A stretch of DNA of 64,000 bases, from NCBI RefSeq assembly GCF_030817195.1, contig NZ_JAUSYZ010000001.1, forward strand, positions 4,154,001 to 4,218,000. The letters are read 5' to 3'. This DNA comes from Arthrobacter globiformis. Its GTDB lineage: Bacteria; Actinomycetota; Actinomycetes; Actinomycetales; Micrococcaceae. Made by a program: the position numbers and the translations under genes. The notes under the pieces were generated by a model. It was not told the DNA's origin. It searched no databases and was given only the letters and a program-made list of their open reading frames with translations. Below are positions 20,490 to 29,358 of the stretch, piece after piece. Within the stretch, counting starts at the first letter, position 1, and the number at the start of each line of letters is the position of its first letter.

Positions 20490-22109
20490 ATGAACTCGCA
20501 GAACCCCAACCCCAATGAAGGCCAGCAGCCGGGCACCCCGTCCGAGGGCAGCACCGGCCAGGATCCGGAGCACCCCGTCGGACCGGACAACACAGAACCG
20601 GCCACCCACACGGAACCGGAAAACACCGGGCCGGCAAAACCCACGGAACCGGCAAACACAGCGCCAACGAACCACACAGAGCCGGAAAACCCCACTGAAC
20701 CGCTGTTCCCGCCACCCGCACACCGCGCTCCCGCGTATTCAGCTCCCGGTTACGGCCGGCCCGCCCAGCCGCTGAACTTCTTCGGCTGGATCCGTAGCCA
20801 CGGCGTACACCGGGGACGCGACCGCTGGATCGGCGGCGTCTCGGGCGGCATCGCGGAACGGATGGGCATCGATCCACTGATCGTGCGCGGCATTTTCATC
20901 GTGCTGACGCTGTTCGCAGGAATCGGCGTCCTCCTATACGGCCTCGGCTGGGCCCTGCTGCCCGAGCCCGACGGCCGGATTCACACTCAGGAGGCGGGCA
21001 CCGGCCGCTGGAGCACCGGTATGACGGGCGCGCTCATCACCTCGATCGTCGGCCTCACCGGCATGGGCGGCGGGTTCTGGGGGTGGGGCCACGACGGCTT
21101 CGGCTTCTTCTGGGCCCTGTTCTGGATCGGCGGCGTCATCTACCTCATCTACTTCCTGACGCAGCGCAACAAGAACCGCACCGGTGCAACGGTGAACGGC
21201 ACCACCGGGGGCGGGACGCCCTACGGCTACGCAACCCCCGGCAACGCACCAGCGAATGCCGCCGCGGGATCCGCCACATCACCGTTCACGGCGTCATCCT
21301 TCGCTGCCGGCAGCCATGGGCCAACCCAGCCCTACACGGTACCGCCGACTCCGGACGCCATCCCGTCCTACGGCGTCAATGAACCGTACGGCTCCGCAAC
21401 CCCCACAGGCCCCTACAGCGGCGGCCTTCCGCCGCGCCGGCCCGCTCCGGTCCCTTCCCCGGTCCCGGCGCCCAAGCCGAGGCCGAGCGGCCCGGGCGCG
21501 CCGGCCGTAGCCATCACCGCCGGACTGGCGCTGCTGGCGGGCGGCACGCTCAAAGCGCTCGACGCCGGCAACCTGATTGATCTCGGCGAGTCGGCCAACG
21601 CCGTGGTCTGGGCAGCCGGTGCAGCGGTCCTTGGGCTAGGCATCCTGCTGGCCGGGATGCGCGGCAGGACCTCGGGCGTCCTCGGGTTCTTTGCCGTGGT
21701 GGCGCTCATCGTGGGTGGCATCTTCAGCGCCGTGCCCAACGGTGACCGGTTCCGCTTCCAGAATGCGGACTGGAATCCCGTCACCATCGAGCAGGCCCGC
21801 CAGGGCTTCCAGATCACCGGAGGCCGCGGAACTGTCGACCTGACCGGCCTGAACCTGAACCCGCCGCTGGGCACCGACGTCGTGATCCCCCTGGACGCCA
21901 CAGCCAGCAACGTGACGGTCATCATTCCGCGCAGCGTGCCGGTGGATGTCCGCGCCGACATGACCCTGGGCAACCTGAACGAGGGCACAGACAGTCGGAG
22001 CGGCATCACGTCCCGGCAAAGCAGCTACAACTCGGACAAGCCCGGCGCCAAGCTGATTCTCCAGATCGACGGCACCGTGAGCAACATCGCCATCCAGGAA
22101 GGAAACTGA
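20490..22109 (+). CDS. PspC-domain membrane protein with LiaF-like C-terminus
   Basis: 539 residues. A Pro/Thr/Glu-rich N-terminal tail (residues about 1-75) holds repeated TEPEN segments. The PspC domain follows (RGRDRWIGGVSGGIAERMGI, membrane helix GIFIVLTLFAGIGVLLYGLG), then more membrane helices, a Pro-rich linker, two further helices (VAITAGLALLAGGTLKAL; GAAVLGLGILLAGMRG) and an extracytoplasmic beta-rich tail (GTVDLTGLNLNPPLG, DATASNVTVIIPRSVPVDVR, ADMTLGNLNEG) resembling the LiaF/cell-wall-active antibiotic response domain. It probably acts as the inhibitor or sensor partner of the divergent kinase. CAGTAT lies six bases before the ATG, so it may be leaderless. Confidence 0.88.
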   Translation: MNSQNPNPNEGQQPGTPSEGSTGQDPEHPVGPDNTEPATHTEPENTGPAKPTEPANTAPTNHTEPENPTEPLFPPPAHRAPAYSAPGYGRPAQPLNFFGWIRSHGVHRGRDRWIGGVSGGIAERMGIDPLIVRGIFIVLTLFAGIGVLLYGLGWALLPEPDGRIHTQEAGTGRWSTGMTGALITSIVGLTGMGGGFWGWGHDGFGFFWALFWIGGVIYLIYFLTQRNKNRTGATVNGTTGGGTPYGYATPGNAPANAAAGSATSPFTASSFAAGSHGPTQPYTVPPTPDAIPSYGVNEPYGSATPTGPYSGGLPPRRPAPVPSPVPAPKPRPSGPGAPAVAITAGLALLAGGTLKALDAGNLIDLGESANAVVWAAGAAVLGLGILLAGMRGRTSGVLGFFAVVALIVGGIFSAVPNGDRFRFQNADWNPVTIEQARQGFQITGGRGTVDLTGLNLNPPLGTDVVIPLDATASNVTVIIPRSVPVDVRADMTLGNLNEGTDSRSGITSRQSSYNSDKPGAKLILQIDGTVSNIAIQEGN

Positions 22110-22110
22110 C

Positions 22111-22395
22111 ATGAGCAGTTTTGATCCGGCACCGGACACCAACCCTGTGCCCAAACCGTCCACCGGGGCCCCGGACGAAACCGCCGAAGCGCCGGCCCGC
22201 GTAGGCACCATCGTCTGGGGGCTGGTGGTCGTCGCCCTGGCCGTGCTGATCGTCATCTCCCAGCTGGGGATCGTGGTCCTGAACGGGACATATGTGCTGA
22301 TCGGCCTGATGATCGGGGCCGGGGCCGCCCTGGTGGTCGGCGGGCTGCTCTCAGCACGGAAACGTGACAACAGCGCAACAAACGGGAAGTCTTAA
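22111..22395 (+). CDS. Small membrane protein of the PspC cluster
   Basis: 94 residues with a Pro-rich cytoplasmic start and two membrane segments, VGTIVWGLVVVALAVLIVIS and TYVLIGLMIGAGAALVVGGL. It starts one base after the upstream stop, with AAGGAAACTGAC before it. I do not recognise a family; its position suggests an accessory part of the envelope-stress module. Confidence 0.82.
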   Translation: MSSFDPAPDTNPVPKPSTGAPDETAEAPARVGTIVWGLVVVALAVLIVISQLGIVVLNGTYVLIGLMIGAGAALVVGGLLSARKRDNSATNGKS

Positions 22396-22398
22396 GCC

Positions 22399-22653
22399 AT
22401 GGAAAAGTTCTACAGCATTGTCAGGGGCCTTGGCCTGAAGCGCGGACCGCAGCGCTGGTTGGGCGGTGTGTGCGGCGGTATAGCCGAGAAACTGAACGTG
22501 GATGTGGCATTCGTCCGGATCGGCTTCCTCCTCTTCTGCCTGCTGCCCGGACCGGCCATCGTGTTCTACCTCGCGGCGTGGCTGATCCTGCCGGACCAGA
22601 ACAACACGATTCCCCTTGAATCCTTCCTCGAAAAGCGCGGCACGGGCCGATAG
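22399..22653 (+). CDS. Small PspC-domain protein
   Basis: 84 residues, essentially a single PspC domain: RGPQRWLGGVCGGIAEKLNV followed by the membrane helix IGFLLFCLLPGPAIVFYLAA and WLILPDQNNTIPLESF. It is the third PspC domain in the cluster, after those in the kinase and the 539-residue protein. Third gene of the plus-strand operon, three bases behind the previous stop, and followed by a terminator. Confidence 0.9.
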   Translation: MEKFYSIVRGLGLKRGPQRWLGGVCGGIAEKLNVDVAFVRIGFLLFCLLPGPAIVFYLAAWLILPDQNNTIPLESFLEKRGTGR

Positions 22654-22692
22654 TGACCGCCCCGGGCCGGCAGCCGCCGTCGTCCGTCATGC

Positions 22693-22723
22693 AGTGCCCC
22701 CGTTCCCGCCGGAACGGGGCACT
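22693..22723 (+). terminator. Hairpin terminator after the PspC operon
   Basis: Stem AGTGCCCC-GTTCC / GGAACGGGGCACT, then CTGCTGT. The U-tract is weak, but the position fits the operon end. Confidence 0.7.
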
Positions 22724-22804
22724 CTGCTGTCCCGCACCATGCCGGCCCTGGCGTCCGGGGTTCCCGGCCATGTAACCGTTTGTGTCCTACCCCACACTCC
22801 CCAC

Positions 22805-22810
22805 TAGAAT
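22805..22810 (+). promoter_or_regulatory. Putative -10 element of pfkA
   Basis: TAGAAT, with TTGTGT about 19 bases upstream (22780-22785), gives a likely transcription start near 22817, about 60 bases before pfkA. Confidence 0.5.
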
Positions 22811-22875
22811 CTCTAATTGAGCTCAGCGTGGCGCTCTGCCCGTAAAACCTTCGAACCAGGATTTGAGCCAAGAAA

Positions 22876-23901
22876 ATGAAAATCGGAATCCTCACCAGCG
22901 GCGGCGACTGCCCCGGACTGAACGCGGTTATCCGCGGCGCCGTCCTCAAAGGCATTGCCATCCATGGCCACGAATTCGTGGGGTTCCTCGACGGTTGGCG
23001 CGGGGTGGTGGAGGGTGACGTCATCCCCATTCCGCGTACGCTTGTCCGCGGTATTGCCAAGCAGGGCGGCACCATCCTGGGAACGTCGCGGACCAACCCG
23101 TTCGAGAACGGCGGCGGACCCGACGTCATTAAGGCCCACTTGGAGCGGCTGGGGATCGACGCCATCATCGCAATCGGCGGCGAAGGAACCCTCGCGGCCG
23201 CCAAGCGCCTCACTGACGCCGGCCTGAAGATCGTCGGCGTTCCCAAGACGGTTGACAACGACCTCGACGCCACGGACTACACCTTCGGCTTCGATACGGC
23301 CGTGCAGATCGCCACCGAGGCAATCGACCGGCTGCGGACCACCGGCGAGTCCCACCACCGCTGCATGATCGCCGAGGTCATGGGCCGCCACGTCGGCTGG
23401 ATCGCCCTGCACGCTGGCATGGCCTCCGGCGCCCATGCCATTCTGATTCCGGAGCAGAAGACCAGCATCGAGCAGATCACTAAATGGGTGACCGAGGCCC
23501 ATGACCGTGGCCGTGCCCCGCTCGTCGTTGTGGCCGAAGGGTTCGTGCCGGAGCACATGGAATCGCCCCACTCCGAACGCGGCCTGGACACCTTCGGCCG
23601 TCCCCGGCTGGGCGGCATCGCCGACCAGCTGGCACCGGAGATCGAAGCCCGGACCGGCATCGAGACCCGCGCCACCATCCTGGGCCATATCCAACGCGGC
23701 GGCGTTCCCTCCGCTTTCGACCGCGTGCTGGCCACCCGCCTGGGCATGGCCGCCGTCGATTCCGTGGTCGAGGGCCGCTGGGGCACCATGGTCTCGCTCA
23801 ACGGCACCGACATTGACCACGTTGGCTTCGAAGCCGCGCTGGGCAAGCTGAAGGTCGTTCCGCAGCACCGCTACGACGAGGCCGCGGTCCTCTTCGGCTA
23901 A
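22876..23901 (+). CDS. pfkA: 6-phosphofructokinase
   Basis: 341 residues; phosphorylates fructose 6-phosphate in glycolysis. Seen: KIGILTSGGDCPGLNAVIRG at the N-terminus, VGVPKTVDNDLDATDYTFGF (substrate and catalytic region with TVDND) near residue 125, EVMGRHVGWIALHAGMASGA and GHIQRGGVPSAFDRVLATRL. The nucleotide loop reads GGEGTLAA: the glycine pattern suits ATP use rather than the GGDD of pyrophosphate-dependent enzymes, but the usual Asp is Glu, as in the mixed-substrate actinobacterial clade. The ribosome binding site is weak. Confidence 0.96.
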   Translation: MKIGILTSGGDCPGLNAVIRGAVLKGIAIHGHEFVGFLDGWRGVVEGDVIPIPRTLVRGIAKQGGTILGTSRTNPFENGGGPDVIKAHLERLGIDAIIAIGGEGTLAAAKRLTDAGLKIVGVPKTVDNDLDATDYTFGFDTAVQIATEAIDRLRTTGESHHRCMIAEVMGRHVGWIALHAGMASGAHAILIPEQKTSIEQITKWVTEAHDRGRAPLVVVAEGFVPEHMESPHSERGLDTFGRPRLGGIADQLAPEIEARTGIETRATILGHIQRGGVPSAFDRVLATRLGMAAVDSVVEGRWGTMVSLNGTDIDHVGFEAALGKLKVVPQHRYDEAAVLFG

Positions 23902-23941
23902 GCCCGCTCCCCCGGCTGGCTTCTCTCGGCGCCAACGAACA

Positions 23942-24005
23942 GCGCGAACGTACAGTTGTGGCCCCTGATTCTCCGGAGTCAGGGGCCACAACTGTCCGTT
24001 CGCGC
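23942..24005. repeat. Palindromic repeat, family B copy 1
   Basis: Near-perfect 27-bp arms, GCGCGAACG-ACAGTTGTGGCCCCTGA and its complement, around a 10-base loop. It lies between pfkA and the next gene. A diverged copy is at 59523. It can act as a terminator for pfkA. Confidence 0.82.
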
Positions 24006-24026
24006 CTGAGGGGCGGCAGGGATCGG

Positions 24027-24032
24027 TAGGCT
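24027..24032 (+). promoter_or_regulatory. Leaderless -10 element TAGGCT
   Basis: TAGGCT, six bases (GGGATC) before the ATG at 24039, with no Shine-Dalgarno. It fits the TANNNT-N6-start pattern seen at eight other genes here. Confidence 0.65.
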
Positions 24033-24038
24033 GGGATC

Positions 24039-24764
24039 ATGAGTCTTGACCCCGGATCCGTCGCCATCATCCAGCTTGCCTGGGCGCGCCGCCTGGGGCT
24101 CGACGACGGCGCTTTCGCCCGCGCCCTGGAAACCGGCGAGCGGATCACCAGGGTTGACGACTCCGCGCACTCGGTCGAGTTCGTGCGCCTGTTCGGCAGC
24201 TCGGCCCTGGTGGGTCCTGAGTGGGCCCTGGATGCCGCGGCAGGCATTTCGGATGAGGAGATGGCCCAGCATGTCACCCTGCTGACCATCACCCGGACGC
24301 ACGGGGGCCACGGCCAGGGCTCGGCGGCGCTCTTCTTCGCCGACGACCTGCCGCTGCTGCAGTCCGCGGAGGAGCTGACCGTGTCGCACGGCAACCCGGA
24401 GGCCATCGAACTTGAGGGTCTGTGCCCGCCCGATGACGTGAACGAGGTGGGCCTGTCCGACCTCGAGAACCGCTACACCATCATTCACGACGACGAGGGG
24501 CAGCGGGTGCCCGTGGCCTGCGGCGCCTACTCGGAATGGGAAGGCATCCTGGCCCACATGGGGGTTCTCGTGGCCCCCGAGTGGCGGCGCCGCGGACTGG
24601 GATCGCTCGCGGCCTCGGTGGCCGCCCACGAAGCCCTGGCCTCCGGGCTCACGCTGCAGTGGCGCACCGACGTCAGCAACAAGGGCTCACTGGCGACGGC
24701 ACGCAGCCTGGGCTTTTCCACCGGCGGCATCCAAACCAGCGTGCTGCTCGGCCAAAAGCGTTAG
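24039..24764 (+). CDS. GNAT-family N-acetyltransferase
   Basis: 241 residues. A poorly conserved N-terminal half precedes a C-terminal GNAT core with the acetyl-CoA loop APEWRRRGLGSLAASVAAHE near residues 187-206 and NKGSLATARSLGFSTGG at the end. Substrate unknown. The stop codon overlaps the stop of the convergent MFS gene by four bases (24761-24764), leaving no room for a separate terminator. Confidence 0.85.
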   Translation: MSLDPGSVAIIQLAWARRLGLDDGAFARALETGERITRVDDSAHSVEFVRLFGSSALVGPEWALDAAAGISDEEMAQHVTLLTITRTHGGHGQGSAALFFADDLPLLQSAEELTVSHGNPEAIELEGLCPPDDVNEVGLSDLENRYTIIHDDEGQRVPVACGAYSEWEGILAHMGVLVAPEWRRRGLGSLAASVAAHEALASGLTLQWRTDVSNKGSLATARSLGFSTGGIQTSVLLGQKR

Positions 24765-26278
24765 CGCGTCGCCGCCTCCGCGTCCTGGCCGGCAGCGGGC
24801 CGCTGCCCACCCCAGCCCTGGACCGCCTTAGGCCGGGCGAAGAACAGGGCCACCGCGGCGCCGAGCACAATCACTGCCGCAGGCAGCATGATCGACTGGC
24901 CCATCGCCGTCGCGAAGCCGTCATGCAGGGCGGGAGGCAACTGGCCGCCGAAGCCACCGGCCTCACCCGTACCGCCGGGCGTCCCGCCGGGTGCCGCCGG
25001 AAGTTCCGCCGCAAGCCTGGCCTGCATGAGGACGGCTATGGCGGCACTGCCGAGGACGGCACCGATCTGCCGCGTGGTGTTGTAGACCCCCGCACCCGCC
25101 CCTGCCTGCCGCATCGGCAGGTTGCGCGTGGCGGTGGAGCTCAAGGGTGCCCAGATGCCTGCGTTCGCGAAGCCGAGCACAGCGCTGGGCAGCAGGAACA
25201 GCCACACAGGAGTGTCCGGATGCATGAGTGCTGAGTTCCAGAACAGCGCCACCGCCATGAGGAGCAGGCCGGTGGACGTGATGTATTTGGGGTTCACCCG
25301 GTCAATGATCTTGCCCACCAAGGGCGCCAGCCCGCCGGAAATCAGCGCCATGGGCGCCATCATCAGGGCAGACTGGGTAGGCGTCATGTCCCGCACGATC
25401 TGGTAGTAGAAGATGAGCGGCAGGCCAAAAGCCGTGACACTGAATCCCACGGTGGTGATCCCGATGTTCGCCAGCGAGAAGTTGCGGTCCCGGAAGAGCG
25501 CCAGCGGAAGCAGCGGCTCACCCTTGTTGGCCGCCTGCCAGCCGACAAAAAGCGCCAGCACCACGATGCCGCTGATGATCAGCCCCCACACTGTCACCGG
25601 CCCCGTGATGGTTCCCCAGTCGTACGTCTCGCCTTCCTGGATGCCAAAGACCAAGAGGAAAAGCCCGACGGCGCTGAGCACCACGCCCGGGATGTCGAAC
25701 CGGTGCGGGTGGGTGGTGAGGGACGGAACGAAGCGCCAGGCAAGGATGAAGCCCACGATCCCGATGGGCACGTTGATGAAGAAGATCCACTCCCAGCCAA
25801 GGCCGTCCACGAGCACACCGCCCAGGATGGGGCCGACGAGTGTCGCCACACCGGCGGTGGCACCCCACAGGCCCATGGCGGCGCCGCGCCCGTCCGGCGG
25901 GAAGATCCTGGTGATCACGGCCATGGTCTGCGGGGCCATCAGCGCTGCGCCGAGGCCCTGCAGGACGCGGGCGGCGATGAGCACGCCCACGGTGCCGGAC
26001 AGCCCGCACCACAGCGACGCGAGGGTGAACACCACGAGGCCTGCGAGGTACAGCCGCTTGGGTCCGAACCTGTCGCCGAGCCTGCCGGTGATCAGCAGCG
26101 GCACAGCATACGCCAGCAGATAGGCGCTGGTGACCCAGATGACGGCGTTGATGTCCGTACCCAGCCCCTCCATGATCCGCGGGTTGGCCACCGAAACGAT
26201 CGTCGTGTCGATCAGGATCATGAAGAACCCGATGACGAGGGACCAGAGTGCAGGCCAGGGCCTGCTGACATTCTCCAA
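24761..26278 (-). CDS. MFS drug:H+ antiporter, DHA2 (EmrB/QacA) type
   Basis: 505 residues, about 14 membrane segments, the DHA2 number. Seen: motif D1-like FMILIDTTIVSVANPRIMEG at the N-terminus, motif A in LLITGRLGDRFGPKRLYLAG near residue 60-80, and motif C-like GPILGGVLVDGLGWEWIFFI near residue 150. Likely exports amphipathic compounds. Start is TTG 26278. The frame ends in a short Gly/Gln-rich tail. It is transcribed after the ankyrin gene with only a few bases between. Confidence 0.92.
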   Translation of the reverse strand: MENVSRPWPALWSLVIGFFMILIDTTIVSVANPRIMEGLGTDINAVIWVTSAYLLAYAVPLLITGRLGDRFGPKRLYLAGLVVFTLASLWCGLSGTVGVLIAARVLQGLGAALMAPQTMAVITRIFPPDGRGAAMGLWGATAGVATLVGPILGGVLVDGLGWEWIFFINVPIGIVGFILAWRFVPSLTTHPHRFDIPGVVLSAVGLFLLVFGIQEGETYDWGTITGPVTVWGLIISGIVVLALFVGWQAANKGEPLLPLALFRDRNFSLANIGITTVGFSVTAFGLPLIFYYQIVRDMTPTQSALMMAPMALISGGLAPLVGKIIDRVNPKYITSTGLLLMAVALFWNSALMHPDTPVWLFLLPSAVLGFANAGIWAPLSSTATRNLPMRQAGAGAGVYNTTRQIGAVLGSAAIAVLMQARLAAELPAAPGGTPGGTGEAGGFGGQLPPALHDGFATAMGQSIMLPAAVIVLGAAVALFFARPKAVQGWGGQRPAAGQDAEAATR

Positions 26279-26283
26279 AATGC

Positions 26284-26715
26284 CTAGCCCAGCAATTCCA
26301 GGATGTCGTCGCGGGCGAACATCCGGGCGGCGTCACGTGCTGAGGGGGAACCGGCGTCGGGATCTGCTCCCGCGTCAACCAGCGCCCGGACGACGTCCGG
26401 GTAGCCCTTGAACACTGCGCCGGCCAGCGGGGTCTGTCCCCGGTCGTTGGCGGCATTGGCGTCGGCGCCGTGGTGCAGGATGAGCTGCACTGTCTCGGCG
26501 TGGCCGTGGTAGGCGGCAAGCATGACCAGCGAGTCGCCGGCGTGGTTGGTCAGCGTGGCCGGGGCGCCTGCGTTGAGGTAGCTGCGCAGCAACTCGGTGT
26601 CGCCCTTGCGGGCAGCGTCCAGGAGGGTACGCGCCAATTCGAGGGTTTCCTCGTCGGGCTGCTGCGAAGCGGGCTGCTCCGAAGCCCCGGCATCGGGTGC
26701 GGTGGAGTCTGTCAT
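26284..26715 (-). CDS. Ankyrin-repeat protein
   Basis: 143 residues with about three ankyrin repeats: AGDSLVMLAAYHGHAETVQL, RGQTPLAGAVFKGYPDVVRA and DAGSPSARDAARMFARDDIL. Acts by protein binding; partner unknown. The start overlaps the stop of ygfZ by four bases, so it is co-translated with it. Confidence 0.9.
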   Translation of the reverse strand: MTDSTAPDAGASEQPASQQPDEETLELARTLLDAARKGDTELLRSYLNAGAPATLTNHAGDSLVMLAAYHGHAETVQLILHHGADANAANDRGQTPLAGAVFKGYPDVVRALVDAGADPDAGSPSARDAARMFARDDILELLG

Positions 26716-27797
26716 TTGTGGGTCCCCCTCAGAAATCCTGTCTGCCTTCCGACGACCTGTCCGGCGTCGGGCGCCACGATCACTTCCTGCGCGGCTGTGT
26801 ACGGTTCATCCCCGTCCATTACCGTCAGTATTTCATCCGGGGCGACCGAACGCTTGATGACTGCCAGCGCGATCGGGCCCATCTCGTAGTGCTGCGCCAC
26901 GGACGTCACGTTGCCCACCTTGCGCTCCCCGACCCGGACCTCGCTGCCGGCGGCCGGCAGGGTGTGCTGGGAACCGTCGAGCTGCAGGAACACGAGGCGC
27001 CGCGGCGGGTGGCCAAGGTTGTGTACGCGGGCGATCGTCTCCTGGCCCTTGTAGCAGCCCTTGGCCAGGTGCACGGCGGTGCGGAGCAGGTCCAGTTCAT
27101 GCGGAATGGTCTTGTCGTCCGTTTCAGCGCCGAGCCTCGGACGCCAGGCGGCGACGCGCAGGGCTTCGGCGGAGAGGACGCCTGCGAGCTTGCGGTCCCC
27201 CACCGTCTCTTCGAGCTCCGCCGCCGGCACGAGGTATTCGAACCACGGGCGTTCGGCGCCGGGGTGGGTATCCTCCGGGACCACGGCGTATGAGTAGCCG
27301 CCGGCGCCGACGTGGGGCCAGGGGTCCTCCCACACCAGCAGGCCGGACCATTCGGGCACAGCCTTGGTGGATCCCACCACTGCCCACTCGGCCGACACGT
27401 CCGCTACCTCGACGCGGAGCATGAACTTCATCCTGGTCAGCCACTCGGCCAGGGGACCCGCTTCGGCCGCCTCGACGATCAGCCAGGTGGTCCCGCCGTC
27501 GTCCACCACGCGCGCATCAAACTCAATGCGGCCCTGGACACTCAGGAGCAGCAGCTCGCTGGACTCACCGGGCTGGAGATTGGTGAGCTGTTGGGAGGAC
27601 AGCGTGTTGAGCCAGCTCAGCCGGTCCGGTCCGGTGACCGTCACCACGCCGCGGTGGGAAAGATCGACGACGGCGGTTCCGGCCGCCAGGGCGCGCTGCT
27701 CCCGTAGGGGTTCGCCGTAGTGGGATGCGACGCCGGCGTCGGCGCCTGCCGCTTCAACGGCGCCAGGGCGCGACAACAGAGGGCTCTTGGTAGTCAT
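26712..27797 (-). CDS. ygfZ: YgfZ/GcvT-type folate-binding protein
   Basis: 361 residues from ATG 27797 (MTTKSPLLSRPGAVEAAGAD). YgfZ uses folate to help iron-sulfur cluster assembly and repair. The diagnostic motif K-G-C-Y-x-G-Q-E is present (HLAKGCYKGQETIARVHNLG) near residue 253; the GcvT-like N-terminal part has VVDLSHRGVVTVTGPDRLSW and LNTLSSQQLTNLQPGES. Codons upstream to 27887 are not family-like and overlap the preceding gene. No clear ribosome binding site is visible. Confidence 0.93.
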   Translation of the reverse strand: MTTKSPLLSRPGAVEAAGADAGVASHYGEPLREQRALAAGTAVVDLSHRGVVTVTGPDRLSWLNTLSSQQLTNLQPGESSELLLLSVQGRIEFDARVVDDGGTTWLIVEAAEAGPLAEWLTRMKFMLRVEVADVSAEWAVVGSTKAVPEWSGLLVWEDPWPHVGAGGYSYAVVPEDTHPGAERPWFEYLVPAAELEETVGDRKLAGVLSAEALRVAAWRPRLGAETDDKTIPHELDLLRTAVHLAKGCYKGQETIARVHNLGHPPRRLVFLQLDGSQHTLPAAGSEVRVGERKVGNVTSVAQHYEMGPIALAVIKRSVAPDEILTVMDGDEPYTAAQEVIVAPDAGQVVGRQTGFLRGTHK

Positions 27798-27838
27798 ATG
27801 AAGGGGAACGTCCTTGGCTGGGAGGGTATTCCGGCCAC

Positions 27839-28562
27839 CTAGCGGTACTCCGGGTTTTCGAAACCAAATTTGGTTCCGGCCTTCCATTCTTCCGGAAGGT
27901 TGCCGTAGGCGGGAATTCCGCCGGCGTCCTTGAGCGTCCGGGCCAGGTGCAGGAGGTTCCAGGTCATGAATGTGGTATTCCGGTTCGTAAAGTCACTCTC
28001 CGGGCCGCCCGATCCCTCATCGAGGTAGCTGGGTCCCGGCCCGACGGGGGCCGATCCAGCCGGCATCGGCCTGCGGCGGGATGGTGAAGCCGATGTGCTG
28101 CAGGCTGTAAAGGACGTTCATGGAACAGTGCTTGATGCCGTCCTCGTTGCCGGTGATCAGGCAGCCGCCCACCTTCGGGTAAAAGGCCCACTGGCCCTTC
28201 TCGTTGAGCTCGCCCGAATGGGCGTAGAGCCGCTCGATGAGCTTCTTGGTCTGCGAGGAGTTGTCCCCCAGCCAGATGGGTCCGGCCACCACCACGATGT
28301 CCGCTTCCTTGACGGCCGGGTACAGCTCGGGCCACTCATCAGTTCCCCAGCCGTGAACCCGCATGTCCGGGTACACGCCGCTGGCGATGTCGTGATCAAC
28401 GGTACGGATGACCTGCGTGGCCACGCCCTGCTTTTCCATGATCAGCCGGCTCACCGTGATCAGGCCCTCGGTGTTGCTCTTCTCCGGCGAACGCTTGAGC
28501 GTGCCGTTGAAGTACACGGCTTTGAGGTCGCTGTAGTCAGCCGGGGGCTGGGACTCATCCAT
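27839..28562 (-). pseudogene. Flavodoxin-fold NAD(P)H-dependent oxidoreductase, frameshifted
   Basis: Expected 240-residue flavoprotein reductase. The N-terminal 180 residues read DLKAVYFNGTLKRSPEKSNT, the flavin-binding ADIVVVAGPIWLGDNSSQTK and VGGCLITGNEDGIKHCSMNV. The frame then stops at 28017, while the conserved tail (PGPSYLDEGSGGPESDFTNR, NTTFMTWNLLHLARTL, AYGNLPEEWKAG) continues in another frame to 27839. Removing one C from the five-C run at 28046-28050 joins them; the 724-base span is one over a multiple of three. ATG 28562 is preferred over 28574 because GGAG lies six bases before it. A homopolymer sequencing error is the simplest cause. Confidence 0.85.
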
Positions 28563-28681
28563 CGGACACTCCATCGGGTTGCTGCGGACTCAGGGTTGAA
28601 GACCTGAGGCCAAAGTAGCCGAAGGGAGGGCCAGCGAACAGTGCCGCGGAAGCAGCGGCGCGGAACAGCGGGTGGCTGCGG

Positions 28682-29326
28682 TCAGCTGACCTTTTTAAGG
28701 AACGCCGAGGCGTGCGCCTCGAGACCGTTGCCAGCCTGAGCAGCCGGTTCAGCAGCCGCGCCGGTTGCCGACGGGCGGCCGGTGGCCACGTCCCACCGCC
28801 AGAGCAGGTTGCCATCCACCAGCCCGAAGATCCGGGTTGCCGCACTGTAGTCCTTGGAGTGGCTGCCGCGCATCACCATGTCGGTGCTGAGCTGGATCTG
28901 CGGACCCCTGATCTGCCCGTAGTACAGCTCCGAAATGCCGCCCGGGTGGCTGATGGAGACCGAGATGTCGAAGCCGCCATCCTTGTTGCGGAGGGCCTCG
29001 ACCTCGTCGGCGCTTTTCAGCACGGGCACGATGTCCCCGGGAACCAGGCCGGGGCCGCTGTCGGCCTCCAGCTGTTTGCGCTCCAGGGCCCAAAATCCGG
29101 TCTCTACAGTGAGCGGCCGGAGCTTGGTGCCGTCCTCGTCGGTCAGCCAGCTTTCCGCACGGTACTGCAGGTACGGCAGACCGTTGTGGGTGAAGGACAC
29201 ATGCTGCAGGAAGTGCTCTGAACCTTCATCTCCGGCCCCGAGCCGGCCACGGCCCTCCCACTCACCGATGAGCCAGGAGAGGGGAACCAGTTCGGGGGTC
29301 AGGTCTGTAGGAATTTCAATAGGCAC
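28682..29326 (-). CDS. Nitrobindin-like (FABP/THAP4-type) heme-binding protein
   Basis: 214 residues, beta-barrel family. Seen: the signature GxWxGxGxG as LSWLIGEWEGRGRLGAGDEG near residues 17-36, then EHFLQHVSFTHNGLPYLQYR, ETGFWALERKQLEADSGPGL and a histidine in ISHPGGISELYYGQIRG. Such proteins bind heme and nitric oxide or isomerise peroxynitrite. The start is GTG. It is followed on the strand by the oxidoreductase and preceded by a 37-residue membrane protein. Confidence 0.9.
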   Translation of the reverse strand: MPIEIPTDLTPELVPLSWLIGEWEGRGRLGAGDEGSEHFLQHVSFTHNGLPYLQYRAESWLTDEDGTKLRPLTVETGFWALERKQLEADSGPGLVPGDIVPVLKSADEVEALRNKDGGFDISVSISHPGGISELYYGQIRGPQIQLSTDMVMRGSHSKDYSAATRIFGLVDGNLLWRWDVATGRPSATGAAAEPAAQAGNGLEAHASAFLKKVS

Positions 29327-29358
29327 AGCCGCTACCTCTCGAAACCGCTAAGCAGGGG

